From assembly GCA_026413225.1 (NCBI GenBank), contig CM048552.1, positions 134,243,053 to 134,307,052 of the forward strand: 64,000 nucleotides of DNA, in the 5' to 3' direction. Positions within the stretch are counted from its first letter, which is position 1; each line of letters begins with the position of its first letter. This document shows positions 38,001 through 53,000 of this stretch, piece by piece. This stretch comes from Otis tarda. Taxonomy: Eukaryota > Chordata > Aves > Otidiformes > Otididae. The notes under the pieces are model-generated. The model saw only the letters and a list, made by a program, of their open reading frames with translations, was not told where the DNA came from and did no database searches. A program made the translations under genes and the position numbers.

Positions 38001-41000
38001 CTCCCTTAAAAGCTAGCAGTGCCTTCAGCTCACCATCTTACCTAGTGTCAGCAGTCCTCTGAGGGACACGCCATACTTTATCTCAGTGCTGTTGTTGTTA
38101 TGGGAAAGGGCATCAGGAAATTCTGTACTGGGTAGGGATTCCTGTGAAGGAGCCATAAAGTCAGCTGTAAAATTTGTTCCCTCCAGGATGAAGTCAAATA
38201 TAAGAAGAAGGAAGACAATTATTCTGGCATTGTGATGGCACACAACTGGTGATCCCATCAAAATGCAGAACTTGGATAGGTGTTAGGAAACGTGGAGAGA
38301 GTAGAGACAACAGATTCACTTCAGGGTTGAATAGCCCACGCAATACTGAGCGGGGCTGGAGCTGACAGAGAAGTGATAACTCAGTTCCAAGGGCTCTGTG
38401 TGAGCTTTGGATGGTCATGGTTTAGTTAATTAGGATACATTTCTGATGACTGCAGAGGGAATTCTGCAATGAGCACTGCTCCTTCCATTTCCTTTGACTG
38501 TACTTCTCCAATTTCCAATATATGAAAACCAGTAAGAGAAGGAACAACCTGCACACATAGGCAGGCTTTGTCGATATCACTATGATGCATCAATATCAGA
38601 GGCATATTATTTTAAATACCAGAATTCAAATCCTATTGGAGATGCATTTTTGGGGGGTATAAAAATGACTTCTACTAATATAACTTGTTCCCCTTTCTAT
38701 AAAATAGTACTTGTGAAGGCATAAAGTTAGTTAACTTCACTGTATACAGTCCATGTCAAGGAACTTGTATAGTGTTAAAATACCAACATCCTTTAAACAG
38801 TACAAATTCTTGCTTTAGATAAAACCAGAGATCTTCGCTTACCATGAGGAGGCATGCATACTTTTTCTGTACTCTTTCATCTCAGCTTTGAAACTTATTT
38901 TGCTCATATTACAATCACTAATAAAAACTCTTGATATTTAAGTAAAAGAAATGGGAAAGCCAATCTCAAACTACTGACTCTTACAAGAAGTGCAGAGATA
39001 AGTCTTCTAATTTACAGAATACCATAATCTCATTTTACAGGTTCTCTGTAAACTCAGTCTAGTTTAGAAGTCTTGGATGCTGATTCAGCTAGAACATCCT
39101 TTTACCATAAACAGAAAAAAAAAATCTTGTTAATGGTTACTAGAGCTCATTTTTAATATCTTTGATCCCATTGCCATGCCAGCGCTGGTCCTACGCTCGC
39201 ATGTTTTGCAAGGTCAAGGAGGCAGTTTGTGAATGGGAGTGAATACAAGCTGCGGTTCTTAGAACAAATAAGTCTTGACACATTGACCTCGAGACGAATT
39301 TCAGCTTTCCTAGATCAGCAAAATCCTGGCTAGCTTGTTCATAAAACTATCTTGAAATTCAGTGTCTGGTGTTAGGTATTCACATTCCTTCTGAGCTATT
39401 TGTCCATAAGTATTGAGATGGGCTTTCTAGTTTTCACCACATAGGAAATGTATGAGAAATCGTTCACCTATTAAAAACAGCCATCTCTATAATGAAACAT
39501 GGCAGCTTGCTAGAGCACAATATCATGTTCAGTACGGGCATAAAAGAAGAGTAAATAACCTATTCTGAGTTAACTACATAGGGAATTTTAGGTCAGTGGA
39601 AGGTAATTACCCAAAAACGAACTTGGCGCGTATGTACAGGCTAACATCTGTATCATTGCAAAATAAATGCCACAGATGTTTTAATAACAAACAACAGATG
39701 CGCTCAGTGCCTGGGTTTCAGATCTCATCTAAAAATGTCCCTCTTATAGGTGACCCTTTCCCTCACCCCCTCCCCAGTCCTGTACAGAGCATTCGCTTGC
39801 TACCGGTTCAGGCTGCAGCTCGCAGACTGCTACGCACTTCATCGCCAGTTTCCTACACTTCATCTTTGCTTTTAAGCCTTTTATTTATGAGAGCTGGCAC
39901 TGCAGCCCTTTATTTGCAAGTCAAAAAGTACCCTCAACTGCCTGACCAGAGAGTAGGGCTGAGAGCACCAGCCCAGCGCAACACAGCCATTTATGAAGAC
40001 AACCTTTTCCCTGGGTTGCAGGCAATAGCTTTCAGCAGATCTGGTGAGTCACTGGAAATAAGTACTCAATGCCTTGATAAAGGCACAAACACAGATGTCG
40101 GAAAGCAGCAGCCAAAGAAACCAGTATTGTTATAGGGTGCCGTGCAATATTACATTTCTGTTAAATAGGTATTTTTAAAAGTGAATAACAACTTTAAACT
40201 GATGGGGTACGCCTTTGTAGGGAGTGTTCTCCCATGGAAGTGGAGAATGTCCACGTACACCATGCAGGTGGCAAATCCAGTGACCACATGAGTGCTGCTG
40301 CACAGCCATAGCGCTGAGGATGGGTTTGGCTGACTCCAGTACGACACAAATGGTAGCCAGGATGGGAAACGGCAGATGCATCCCGGACTTTGCAGCACAT
40401 TGAAGGTTGTGTTTGACGTGTGGCAAAGCCCTCGTACTTGGGGCAGCTTCCAGCTGCATCCCCTGCCCATGCAGTGGTGTCCCATGGCTGGCACCAGAGT
40501 TCTGGCACTTGAGGTGAACTCACCAGTTGAACTCACGCAGGTTGCCTATAGGGATGACCCGGGATTCAAGCTGGGATAGCTGGCCAGCTCAGGCACAGCA
40601 GCGATGTGATGTGTGTCTGCCAGGTTCCCTGGGGAGCCAGGATACGGAGACTACAGCCTGCACTTGTCAAATAGCTCTGAGGGCTGTGATGGAAAGGGTG
40701 AGAAAATGGGTATCTCCCCTTCCCAATTTATACAGGCACAAATCCTACAGGTCGATCTGGCACTGGGCACGGTCAAAACCTGGGACATTCCTGTGTGCTC
40801 CTGTTTTCTCAGGTATTCTTAGATGTCCTCAGTAACGTGCTGCCTTTTTGTACAAGCGATCCATGTGCTGGCTGTAAAGGTACTGGCTTTCTGACTTTCC
40901 CCCTTCCTTCCAGAGGACGTCTCTGTCAGCACTGGAGCGGTCAGAACAGCAGATCAGGAGAGCATCCAGCCTGGAAGAGCTGCTTCGCATCACTCACTCT

Positions 41001-44000
41001 GAGGACTGGAAGCTGTGGAAATGCAGGCTAAAACTCAAAAGTCTGGCCAATTTAGACTCTCGCTCTGCATCACATCGCTCCACCAGATTTGCTGCTGCCT
41101 TCTATGATATTGATACACTGAAAGGTAGGTGCAGGTTTGCAGCCGAGTCCAATCTTGGCTTCAGGACCACTGATTCTTACACAGCAAAGGGTTAAGTACC
41201 AGGGGTTTCCTAGAATACACCCATACTGGAAACAACAGGGCATTCATGGAAAATGACTTTGTATTAAAAAATGTCAGGCAATAGCTCAAGCACGCCTCCC
41301 TGTTTTGTGGCCAAATCAGGCTTATTGTTCTCTGTATACTCTCCAAAGGGAATATGTATTATGTATGGATTCATCACTTCACAGAAAGGAGGGGAATTCA
41401 ACATGCAAAGAACAGATTGGAATGACTGGCCAAGGGGCTGGCCAGCAGCATTGTGCTAAATTTCAGAATTTGCTTTCCAGCAGAAACAAATGAGATTTAC
41501 TGCAGGCATAGAAATCCCTTTTTTTTATTAGGTGTGCTCTGATATAAGGCACTGCATCAGCACCGGTGACTGGGTGGGAATTGCAGAGGAAGGAGGCATT
41601 GCCCTAATATCTACAGAATGGAGGAAGTCTCTCCGGAGAAAAGTAGATCTTGAAATGACCAACCAACACCTGAATGCAGGGAATCACAATCTGTTCCCTC
41701 ACCTGGAGCCAAAATGAATATTGTTCCCTGTAGGTGAGAGACTTGAGAGGCACTGACGTAAAATAATTCATCAGTTATTATACTTTGGTTGAGCAAATGG
41801 ATATCCTACAGCAAAGCTACACTGCAGCCTAATGAAGGACAGACTGAGCTGTTCATTTTGGTTCAGTCTTTACCCTGAAGTGATATGATCAGACTTTCCT
41901 TTTGGGAAATCAGATATTGCTGACCCTAATCCAACACCACTTTTATGATAACCACAGCCACTTTGCACACCATTACTCAGCTAAATGATGAATAATTTGC
42001 TTCTCTGAGTCATGGCACAGAAAGGCAGACATGAATGCCAATCTGAAAAGGGTTTTCATATGGCAGGCGTGGTTTTAAGCTTCTCACAGAAATTTTGTAC
42101 AGGAAAAAAGCTAAATCCAATACACGCTGGAAGAACAATTAAGAGAGCTTTAATTAATGATAAAAATTTTGTTTACACACTTTTACAAGTCTACACACAA
42201 ACATTAACAATGCATAGAGCTTTTATTAGAAGTAGCCCCCAGTGTCAAATGCTGTTATCCTGTACTCACTATTGCTCATTTAGTGAGCACCAGCATTTCT
42301 GACAAATTAAAATATTCCTTTTGTCAAAGCAGCAAAACAACAGATGATGTTATCAAGTGTAACTGAGGCAGTGTATATTGCAATGGTCTTTTTTTAATGG
42401 CAGAATAATCTAACTGCTCAGGTAATAAAGTCCGATAACTACAGTCATACAGAGGTAACTTTTTGCTTGGAACAACTGTTGGGTTGCTTCTTACTTTCCC
42501 TTTAAAAGTCTAAGTAGACACAGAGATGTCAGTTTTCTCATTCAAAGTCAAGTCACTGAAACTTAAGTTAAAAAAAACCTCTTGGGTCATCTTCTCTGTT
42601 CTTCCATCCATAGTGGAATTACCCCAGGACACAAACTACTTTTGTTCTAATATCTTAATATGTTCAAGGTACTAAAGCTCCTTTTAAAAAAACAAGCCTA
42701 TAAACATCTATTTCTTTCCCACACCCTTTCCAGTCATTAAGCATTGACCTTTTTGCCAAGGGCATCTGTTTTCTTTTAACAAAGTGTTTTGCTGAGAAGG
42801 CTGGGTCAAGGCTCCTTGTTATTTCACTGCTGGGCCATCTTCCACAGCACCTCAAACTCCAGCAGGGCCAGTTCAGGACCTTGTTGCTCTTCTCTAGAGC
42901 TTTAATGATGAATTCACTGAAAGCTCGGGTCGCCCCATCTAACCACAGCCTCCCCTGAGCAGCTCAGCTCACCTAGGACTGCAGCTCTTCCAAGGCTGAG
43001 TCTGTATCAGAGCCAGATTTCTCGGCAGATGCCCTGTGCTTGCTGATGGAAAAGACCAGGGTGACTACAGTGCTTCTGATCAGCATGTGACACCCACTTC
43101 TTTGACCACCCCTTCCTATAACAGCCCTTCTTCTGAAGAAGTGGTTAATAAAGCGAGTAGGCGTGCAGTTGGAAAGGTCATCACCACTTACACTCATTGA
43201 AGGGACATCTGAAGTGATTGCAAGGAGATACCTTCATGAGTTTGGCAAACACTTTATTTTCTATTTTAAGGCCTAGGATTCGATTGCTGTTTCAATAGAC
43301 TAACACTACTCAGCTGCAAGGTCACTTCCTACTTTCTCTTTAAAAGTCTATTTTAGTGGTGCTTCTCTTAATTTATGCTGTAATATCAGAAACTGGGCTC
43401 CAAGCTCTTATTTCTTGTACTTTTTGCAAAACTGGAAAGGGGAGGGAATCAACCCTGGGGAAGGACTTTGCAGGATAAACAAACCGATTTAAATATACAC
43501 AGTCAGATGAAGAAAAAGTTATAAATAATAAAAGGAAAGTCAGGTAGGAAAAAGAGAAATAAATGCTTATCCAAAGACAAAGTATAGCATTTAGATTAAA
43601 AATGTTCCAGAATTTTTATTTATTTTTTTCCAGAACTTCCCTGTAGATGTATGCACTGCTTGCACAAGAGTAGGGAGACGGAATGCATTGGAAGAGTGAG
43701 CAATTTTCTTAATAGTATAGAAGTTGCTTTTGATCTTTCAGAAGCCTGCTGGAGGTGGGCAGACAGGAAAAATGTTTTCCATAATTTTAAGGAGGACTTA
43801 AAAGCATAAGCATTGACAACTCTCAAGTAATTCCATAACTTGAATCAGGTAAGCAAAAGCCAAAAAAAGCAGGGCTACATCTTACAAGACTTGAGATAAT
43901 ATTATGTGAATGTCACTGCTTTCTCCCTCTGGTTCAGTCAGTTAATGCATTATTCCTTCTCACAGTTGGAATTTGACACATCAGTCTAAAATAAATTACT

Positions 44001-47000
44001 ATTCGACAACAATTCAGTATTTGAAAGATGTCACAGTGTTTCAAATAGATAAATCGTGCTTGAATTCATATTCCTGTTATTCAAACTTGAACCCCCTGAG
44101 GGTACTGAGGTGTGAGAGTGTTTGTCTTGGATTTCATTAGACATTTTGGAAACGGTGCTCGCTGGCTGACATCCATTAGGAGTATTAATACCCTCTGACC
44201 AGAATCTGTTAATCATTAGTGTGCTCTTGTAGTCAGGCCCAGGCTCTACTGAGTCTGCAGTGGGGTACAGGCGAAGAGAGGATGAAATGACAATAAGGAG
44301 GTCTCCCCTGGAGAAAAGGAGAACAGGGTGTGGGCCAGCTTTGTCAGACAGAGGCCGTGGAGCTGGCTCTGGGCTAGTGGAAATCGATGCAGCTGTACTT
44401 AACCCGCTGGAATTAATGGAGATCTTGGTCATCCGTGTTGAAAGCTCAAGGCGGATAAATGCTACAACCTCTCTGCCAGTGCAGCTGGTGTAAGTTACTG
44501 GGATAATTTTGCACTCAGACTCTCTCTGGTCCTTAAATTGATCCAAGTAAGTGCAAATGGCCTGCCAGCATTTCATTTTTATTTATATAATGCTTCTGCC
44601 TCACTAATTAGAGGTTTAACTTTGCCATGATTGCTCATAAAAATGGTGTTTTCTCCAGTCATAGATGAGGAATGGCAAAAGACTCAATGCGTGCCAAGGG
44701 AAACCTGCGTGGAAGTTGCCAAAGAGCTGGGTACAACAACCAACAAATTCTTCAAGCCTCCTTGCGTGAACGTGTTCAGATGTGGAGGCTGCTGCAACGA
44801 GGAGAGTCTGAGCTGCATGAATACAAGTACAACTTACGTGTCAAAAACGGTAAATGAGGCTATTCATCTGCTTTCTTTTTACCCTGGCTCTCCGAGAAGG
44901 GAGGGGAAGGAGGATGTTTGGTTTCTGAGATCCTGTTATGTAAGATCTGTCTGTACTATCATAACAAACAGAAGAATTAATTTTTTATCCATGCGGAGTG
45001 AATGCAGGCATGTGCAATAGCAATTTACATTCATGTTGCGTTATTAAAAATGGATATACATGTGTAGAGATGGAAAATCAGGCCTCAGGAAGGTGACTGC
45101 AGGCTCATGTGATGTTAAGGAGTTTAATCTTTCTTTAATGTATTGTCGCTCGGACCTGGGACCTGGGACCTCTTGACAGTGTTGTCTCATGGGACTGCTT
45201 GGCACCAAAGGATTAAGAGAGAGACTCTGGGACATTTTGCTGTGTGAAGCCAGGAGTCCGAGAGCTGCATTTTCAAAATTGCTGTCAGCGCCAAAAAGGC
45301 TGGCTAATAATTTTGGATGTGCATGTTTGCAAGCCTAAAAAGTGGACATTTTCAGCACGAGAGGACAGATGCTCTCAATTTGCATGCCTCAGGATCTGAA
45401 GGTTCCAAATCATAAGTCACTTTGGAAAAGAAAGGCTTAAGCCAGTAGTCAATTACTACTTAGGTGCAACAGGTTTTAATGACCAGTGCCAAAAAGTGAG
45501 CATAGAGTAGCCAGAGAGCTTTCTTTCTGTAGAATCCCTCCAGTGTCTGTGTACCAAGATACCTTGCTCCAGTGGGTGACTCTGAGCAGAGCTCCAAGTT
45601 TAGTATTTTCAATCAGTTCTACAGATGAAACCATCTGTGTTCATAGCTACAGAAGGAGCACAGGAGGCTGGTCCTCCTAGATTAACCTTCACCTTGTGCA
45701 TCCCTACTTGTAGTTGATAAAACCTTTTGACCTGGAGGTAATATATTAAATTCTAGTTATTAAAAAGGCTTTTCTTTAAATTAGAACAAAGATTGAGGGT
45801 GGTTGTTTTAAAAAGAAAATTGAAGTCCTCATGAGGAGCAGGTCTGATTCACTTCTGTATTTGTTTCACAATTGTTGGAATGTAATTCCACTGTGTCCGA
45901 TTGTACTGGAATATAATTGGAGTAAAATAAATCAGGGCCCGTCCTTCTTGCGTCAATGTTCATTAATTGCTTTCATTCCACACCAGCAGGCAAAAGCTGC
46001 TATGAGCTGTTGACCACACACAGGAGACATCTGATCAGCTCAGGGAGCTAGGTCAGGTTAAAAAGTATTTATTTATTTATGTGGTTTTGGAGTAGCAGTT
46101 CATAAGTTTGTTGAAAAACTGCCATTCTGCAGACTGTAACATTCCTTTAGCGTCCTTCAAAATAACCATTCCCTCAAAAACCCTTGCTAAGTTCCACTCC
46201 TGGATGGACCACCATCAGTCCAGATTTACTCCTCTAAAATTAATGGAATCACTCCTGTATTAGTGAGAGCTTTTTTTTTTCCTGGTTTAAAATATCCACT
46301 GAAGGATATTCATGCCACCTAAAGTCAGATGCCGCGACACCTACGTTTAAATATCTAAAGAGTCAAGCTTAGGAATATTTCTCAGCCCCTGAATGTGGAT
46401 GCAGCATTAAGCCAAGACATATCAGCATTCAAAATTGTACCCTATGATTTAGTTTCTGTGGGAAAGAAGCTGGCTTGGGGGGGATGGAGGGGGTGTGGGT
46501 CACTTGAACACCTCCCACATGTAGCTGCCCAAGGAGCCAGGACTTCCACAAGGCTACTCAGAGATCACTCTAAACAATTTGGATGCACTGCAGGTAGGCT
46601 GCTTGGTTCCTTAGGCTCCTGCTATAGTCAACAGAGAGATGTTTCCAGGATAATTCCCTGCAGGAAGCCAACTGAAGTGGAATGAACTCTCCTCTATTTA
46701 TTCCTGTTTCTTCCCTCTCTGGGGAGGCTGTGGGGATTAAGTTAGGCCCCCAAAGATGCATGCTGTGATTATACCCCAGGACAGTTAAAGAGCTGTCTCC
46801 ATAAGTGGCTGAGATTCAACAGATGATATAACTGAGAACAAAGTTCCCAACACCTGTAACTTTTCCATTTGGCCCTAGCATCCAGGAGAGGCTGTGTATT
46901 TGCAAATAATTTTGAATGGTCTTGAGTGTTTAATAGCTGGTAAGACAGCACTGGGACCACCCTTTTGGCAAGCAAATAAGCATTGCTTATTCTTCTCTTC

Positions 47001-50000
47001 AAAACCCTCAGTGCTCACCTGCTCATTTATATCTATGTAACTATCTCTAGAAAAGAGCAAAGGTGGGGCATATAGCGGGAAAGGATAAGAGGTTTTGATT
47101 TAAAATTCCAGATATTTACTGTATAATGGAAACTGAAAAATAAATGTTATTTCACCCACCTAGCTCTTTGAGATCTCGGTTCCCTTGACAAACGTTCCTG
47201 AGCCCGTGCCAATCAAAATTGCCAATCACACAGCCTGTAAGTGTCTATCAAATACCCAGCGCCATCAGTACACCATCATACGAAGATCTGTCCAGTACCC
47301 AGAAGAAGATGGGTAAGTTGCTGCTTTTACAAACTGCTACATGTGTTGTGCAGTCCAAAGTATGAAAATTATTTTGTTCTGATTTGGTCACTTTCTGTTA
47401 TCCCGAGAGTTTTTCCAAATACCTTGATTATCACTCAGGGTTAGAAAGCTTCAGCTAAACCTGGTGAATTATAAGTGAATGGACAGCAGGCTAGTTCAGC
47501 AGGATCTAGAATCATTAAGATGCTTAGGTGCCTGAGAGTGGACTCAAAGTGCACATATTAGCACTATGCTCCATTGGAGCTATTTGAGTAGGTGTGCATA
47601 GACTTTTTCAAGCTGACACAAGCAACTCTGCTCACACATTATTTAGCCAGGGCACACAGAGCGCTGTGGTCAAGCTAAAGCCCTCTGTCATACCTCATGG
47701 CACATTGGGTCAGAACCTGTACAAACCATGCCTTTGCACTTTCTGGTCCAGTCCTAGTTGCATCTGTCAGATTAATTGGCTGGAAAAGTGATCTCATATC
47801 TAACTTCAAAACATGGTATAAAATACCTGTAGATCTGGTGAGAATAGGCTACATTAATTTAGCAAAGACTGTAGAAACACAGATAGCTTGAGCCACTCAT
47901 TGGAAGTCAGCTCAGATGTCTCTGTCTAGCCCTGCATGCCGGCTTGCCCCCATAACTGCCCTTCGGCTAGACATCTGGGCTGGGGGAGAGGTGGCATTTC
48001 AACAAAGCCACTCCAGCTCTCATTCAGCGCGCTGGTCACTCTGAATCCTCTTCCTACACAAATACAGAAGAACCTCAGCCTTCCAGTTTGTGAGTTCCCC
48101 TCCCAGAGCCAAGTGCCTAAAAGTCAAACTAGCCCCTCTGACCCTGAAAACAGTCTACTGTACATCCTTAAGCACTGGCAAATTTAAACTGGAGCTGCAT
48201 TTTCTGGCAGCATGGCAAAATTGAATGCAGTTATATGGCATGAATACTGTAAGACAAAGAATACTCTTGGTGGGGTAGAGCTGTTTTACGGAAAAGTACA
48301 GCTGCAAATTTGTAGCTCTTTCCTAAGGACGTAATCTGAAATATGTCCTATATCTGCCCCATCTAGTTGCTCAGCTGTATCAGCAAAACCATCCAGTCCC
48401 AAGATTTTCCGTTTGCCACAGTAATGCGCAGAGATGCCATACCTTCACATAGTACAAGTGGCAGACCCAGCATACTAGTAGTCTCATTTTGCCAAATGAC
48501 TACAATCAATGACCTCCTTTTTTAAAAAAATCCTATCTTTCTTTTTTCTTTTTCTCTTCTAGATGCCCCTTTACCAACAAACTTTGCCATAATGGATGGA
48601 TCTGGGATAGTGACAAATGTGAATGTGTTGTAGATGTACAGCACTCCAATAGACGAGACGGTAAAGATGAAATTACTAATGGACACTTTTGCTTACTATC
48701 TCCAGGCTGCTTGTATTTCATTTTGTCCCACTTTTTCATTGAGAGAGTTATAATTTTGATTCCACACCCCTAGACAAATTTGGCTTATGATGTAGAAACT
48801 CACCTGGAAATAAACACTAGTATGTGCTTATCCTCATCTGATGGTTTTTGCTTGGATGTTTTACTCCTTCTATATTAGCAACCTGAATAGGAAATATGAA
48901 AGTATTAAAAAGAATTAGTGAAGTAGGCATCCTGAATAAATGTTTATTTTACATGGATCTTAAATTGTATGATGGGCATTAGGGAAAAAATTTTAACTGT
49001 AGAAGAAAATGTGCCCTGGAATATATTGCATGAGGAATGTGCTGAATCTTTTTTTTGGGGAAATTCTTAGGAACAGATATATCAGGAATAAGACTATTCG
49101 CTGTAGTCAGTGCCAAAGATTATATGACCAACCATATCCTGGGCTGCATCAAAAGAACCACGGCCAGCAGGTCGAGGGAAGTGATTCTGCCCCTCTACTC
49201 CGTTCTCCTGAGACCCCACCTGGAGTACTGTGTCCAGCTCTGGAGCCCCCAACATAAGAAGGACGTGGACATGTTGGACCTGGTCCAGAGGAGGTCACGA
49301 AGATGATCAGAGGGCTGGAGCACTTCTATAAGGAAAGGCAGAGAGAGTTGGGGCTGTTCAGCCTGGACAAGAGAAGGCTTCAGGGAGACCTTCTAGCAGC
49401 CTTGCAGTACCTAAAGGGGGCCTGCAAGAAAGCTAGAGAGGGATTTTTAACAAGGGTATGTAGTCCCAGGACAAGGAGTAATGGCTTTAAACAGAAAGAG
49501 GGTATGTTTAGATTAGACATAGGGAAGAAATTCTTTACTCTGAGGGGGGTGAGGCACTGGAACAGGTTACCCAGAGAAGCTGTGGATGCCCCATCCTGGA
49601 AACATTCAAGGCCAGGTTGGATGGGGCTTTCAGTGACCTGCTCTTGTGCAAGGTGTCCCTTGGACACCTTGGAGATTGGAACTAGATGATCTTTAAGGTC
49701 CCTTCCAACCCAAACCATTCTATGATTCTATAACCTTTCAAAGTACTTTACTATTTTTTATAATAATACTGAGGTATTTAGAAAGCTTTCAAACTGATAT
49801 GCCCTACATACTTAGGAGTATGCAAGTACACCCTTTCGGATCTGTGGAAGAAAATGGAAGAGCGTAAAATCAGTAAAAGTTTACGCTACTTCCCTTTTCC
49901 TTCTGTTTTTCCTGGAAAACTTTAATCTGTCAGATAAATTTGCAGGAAATATTCTGGGAGGTAACTGTGTAAGTCTAAAGACACTTACTAGGAGTAAAGG

Positions 50001-53000
50001 AGTAAACTTTAAGAGAAGTTAAAATCTCTCCAAGCCTTGTACAAGATTTTTTAAAAAACTGTTTTTCTCAGGAAATTGTACTGGTCAAAATAAAATTATC
50101 ATAGCACTAGAGCAGACACACACAGAAGGAAGCTCTGCCTGTGTGATTTAACCTACACCCAGCAAGCAAAAGAAAAACCATCCAAGGGAACAATAAAAGC
50201 AAGCTGGCAAGCAATTTCTAGACTAGCAAGCTAAAATAAAACTAAATAACCCCATAAACTGATCTGTTGGTTAGTCTCCTAACATTAATAAGCAAGAGGC
50301 CAGTTGTGTAGTAGTTTCTGTAGGATCTGTTCTCATTCTGCATCAGATCATTTGACCATCAAGTTAGGTAGTTAAACTCAAGTTAGACTTTTCACTCAAG
50401 AAAGCATTAGTACTCTGTATTTCAGAGTAAGACCAAAGGACTGTGAATAGCCAGAGTCCTCCTAACTCTTAACCTTTTGTAAGGTCAGCTTGGAGCATTA
50501 AAAATTGTGGCTTGCTGAATTGTAGCCTTTGTTGACATAGACTCAGTATTTCCTCAGATAAAATATCATTCTCTGAAGTACATTGTGTTTGGCAGAGGCT
50601 GAGACAAAATAACTCAAAATCCGTCTTTGAGGTTGAAACAAAGTGAGACTGAAACACTCTACACGAGTTCAGACACGTCAAGCTTTATCATACCAGGGAA
50701 GGGGTTTGTCTTCCAAGAATTTGGGGCAGATTCCTTCCTCCCTTCCAATAGAACTAGGGTTTTATTCTGTCTGTTTTATTTTGTTCTGATATTGGTTTTC
50801 CAGCATTAAGTAAATAATAATGAAGGTTTCTTTCAAGTAGTGTGCAAGTCTTTTCTGGCCACTGAGATCAGAGCTCAGGTTGCAGAGGTCGCGGACATAG
50901 GTTACATTCCACATTCCATAGGTTAAATCCAAGAGCTAATTGTAAAACTACAGGAAATTACCTTCCCAATGACACATTATATGCCATGACCTTTAACCAG
51001 GGATGTGCTTGCTGGCATTTTAATAAAGCTTTCACAAAATGTGTTCCCTTTTTGCTAGGATTAGCTTTGTATTCTACTCCAGATGTGCATTTTGAAGGAA
51101 GATAGATGAGGTACTAGACAGTGCATTCCCTTGGCTGGGGTTTTGTTTCTGAAACAAAGCATTTTCTTCTCTTTTTAACTGACAAGTGTGCATATGCTCC
51201 TCATTGAAGTGCTAGACCAGCTTGCACCCTACTAGACACAGCATTACTTTTGCAAAATTTCCTCAGTGTACAGATAGCAAAGTACACTGAGTGGTGAGTG
51301 GGACAGTTTGCATCGATGTGCATCTTTGTCACAAGTATAGTCTAAATCTGTTTTGAGATTTTCTTTTTAAAATCTGCTGTCCAGTAAAGATTTGTGCATT
51401 CCAAAACCTAACACTAGTCTTTTTTTTAAACATATATCCAAAAAATAAAGTATTTTTATGTCGAGTTCAACCCACAGGCTGTATTAGAGTAAGTGAAATA
51501 ATCAGCCCAATCCTCTCAAGTCCTTCTCTCTGCTGTAAGTTACAACAGAAATTCTGAAGACTAGAATCTATCAGAGAGTATATGTGTGAGTCCTAGTGAT
51601 TGCAAAGAAAGAGTTAGTCTCTTCAAAAGCAGGATTTAGACATGTAAAGCTCACCGCTAAAAGATGTATGTGCTATTGCAGGACTCCCTCCTCTTGCTGA
51701 GCTGGCTATGTGTGGACAACATATGGAATTTGATGAAGAAAATTGTGAATGCATCTGTAGACAGAAGTGTCCCACAGATTTCTTTCAAAGTAAAGAGAAC
51801 TGCAGCTGTTATTTGTGTAGGGAGAGCCAGGAGAGCTGTGCTCTGAAACACAAGATATTTCATGCTGAAACCTGCAGGTAAGCGTTCCTTGTCATTCAGT
51901 GTCTACATTTCAAGATCTCAATTAGCTTGCATAGATGCCGGAGGTGCAAGTGTTGAATTAGCTAGGAGGTCCACCCAGGCTAAAACACCTTGTTGCAGTT
52001 AGGGAGATAATAATAATAGAGATGATATTTACAGTACTTCACAGGAGTCGTCTAAGGTTTATTTAATTAACATGTTTTAAAGAATATGTACACGAATGCT
52101 ATTCAACTACCAATATTTATTACTTTTCCCCCCCTTATCCTAAGGGAATGATGGTTAAAACGGTTCCACAACTGAAATTACTGTGCGACACAGAGGATTT
52201 ACAGTGAGATACTGAGTCTTGTATTTGTAGGTAGGTAGAACCCATCCTGTGTTCTCTGTCACAGCTGAACGCAGACTCACAGATGTCTAGGGACAAAAGC
52301 TCCCTAAGTTGGCACCTACACCATACAGCTCATTCCTTATTCAGCTTGTTCTCAGAGTGAGTTGATTTTCTAGAGTTAATGCAATTTTACACACATACAA
52401 AGCCACTCAATCAACTCTTATTCTACTGAGAAGCTGGAAAATTGTTCTGAGGCTGTTATACTCCATGCATTTCCCTAATCCTTTTGTGTAACTAGTTTTG
52501 AGATTTCTCTGCCAAAACTTTAATAGAAAATATCCTTTTTAAATACTTCTTTTTCATGCACACTGAAGCACCAGGTGAGTTAAAGGTACTTTGCAGAATT
52601 TTAGGGCAGTACTACCCAGTGTTGACATTCCGGACTTCACTGCTCTCAAGAAACGAAAGCATTACTTAGGTCATGACTGTGGACAGATGGACAACAAGAA
52701 GGCATATTCCTGTAGACAAGAACTGCTAGGCAGCGAAGTCTTATCCCCCTGTGTTGTAGGGTGTCGACACTTTCCCAAATGTTGTCTAGAGAGCATTGCA
52801 GTGTTTAACGATGAAAAAGTTGAGGACTGCAACAGTGAGGAATTACCACATTACAATGCATCTCTCTTTTTCCTTTTTCTCCTTTATCAAACAGCTGTGA
52901 GGACAAATGTCCAACCCAACCCAGAACATGCCCAACTGCAAAACCAGTGTGTTCCAGGCATTGTCGTTGTCCGAAGGAGAAGAGAGGTTCTCATGGGTCC

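Larger units (their letters stand above)
23035..40913 (+). other. VEGFD: VEGFD intron 1 (17.9 kb)
   Basis: This is the longest intron, GT-AG, phase 0. It holds a palindrome (25070-25087), a pyrimidine-rich GC-rich block (about 25240-25900), two CR1 fragments on the - strand (33958-34460, 37188-37269) and many chance open frames. The longest of these, 39596-40135, has no recognisable domain. No second gene is seen. Confidence 0.9.

Noticed and set aside
39596-40135. 179-codon open frame on the + strand in intron 1
   Set aside because: No recognisable domain, unbalanced composition and location 0.8 kb before exon 2. Chance length.
44031-44576. 181-codon open frame on the - strand in VEGFD intron 2
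   Set aside because: About one frame this long is expected by chance in 64 kb over six frames. There is no signal, domain, codon bias or splice context.
44631-45020. 129-codon frame through VEGFD exon 3 and into intron 3
   Set aside because: The first part is real exon 3, but everything after the GTAAAT donor at 44850 is intron read-through and residues before 44659 are intronic.
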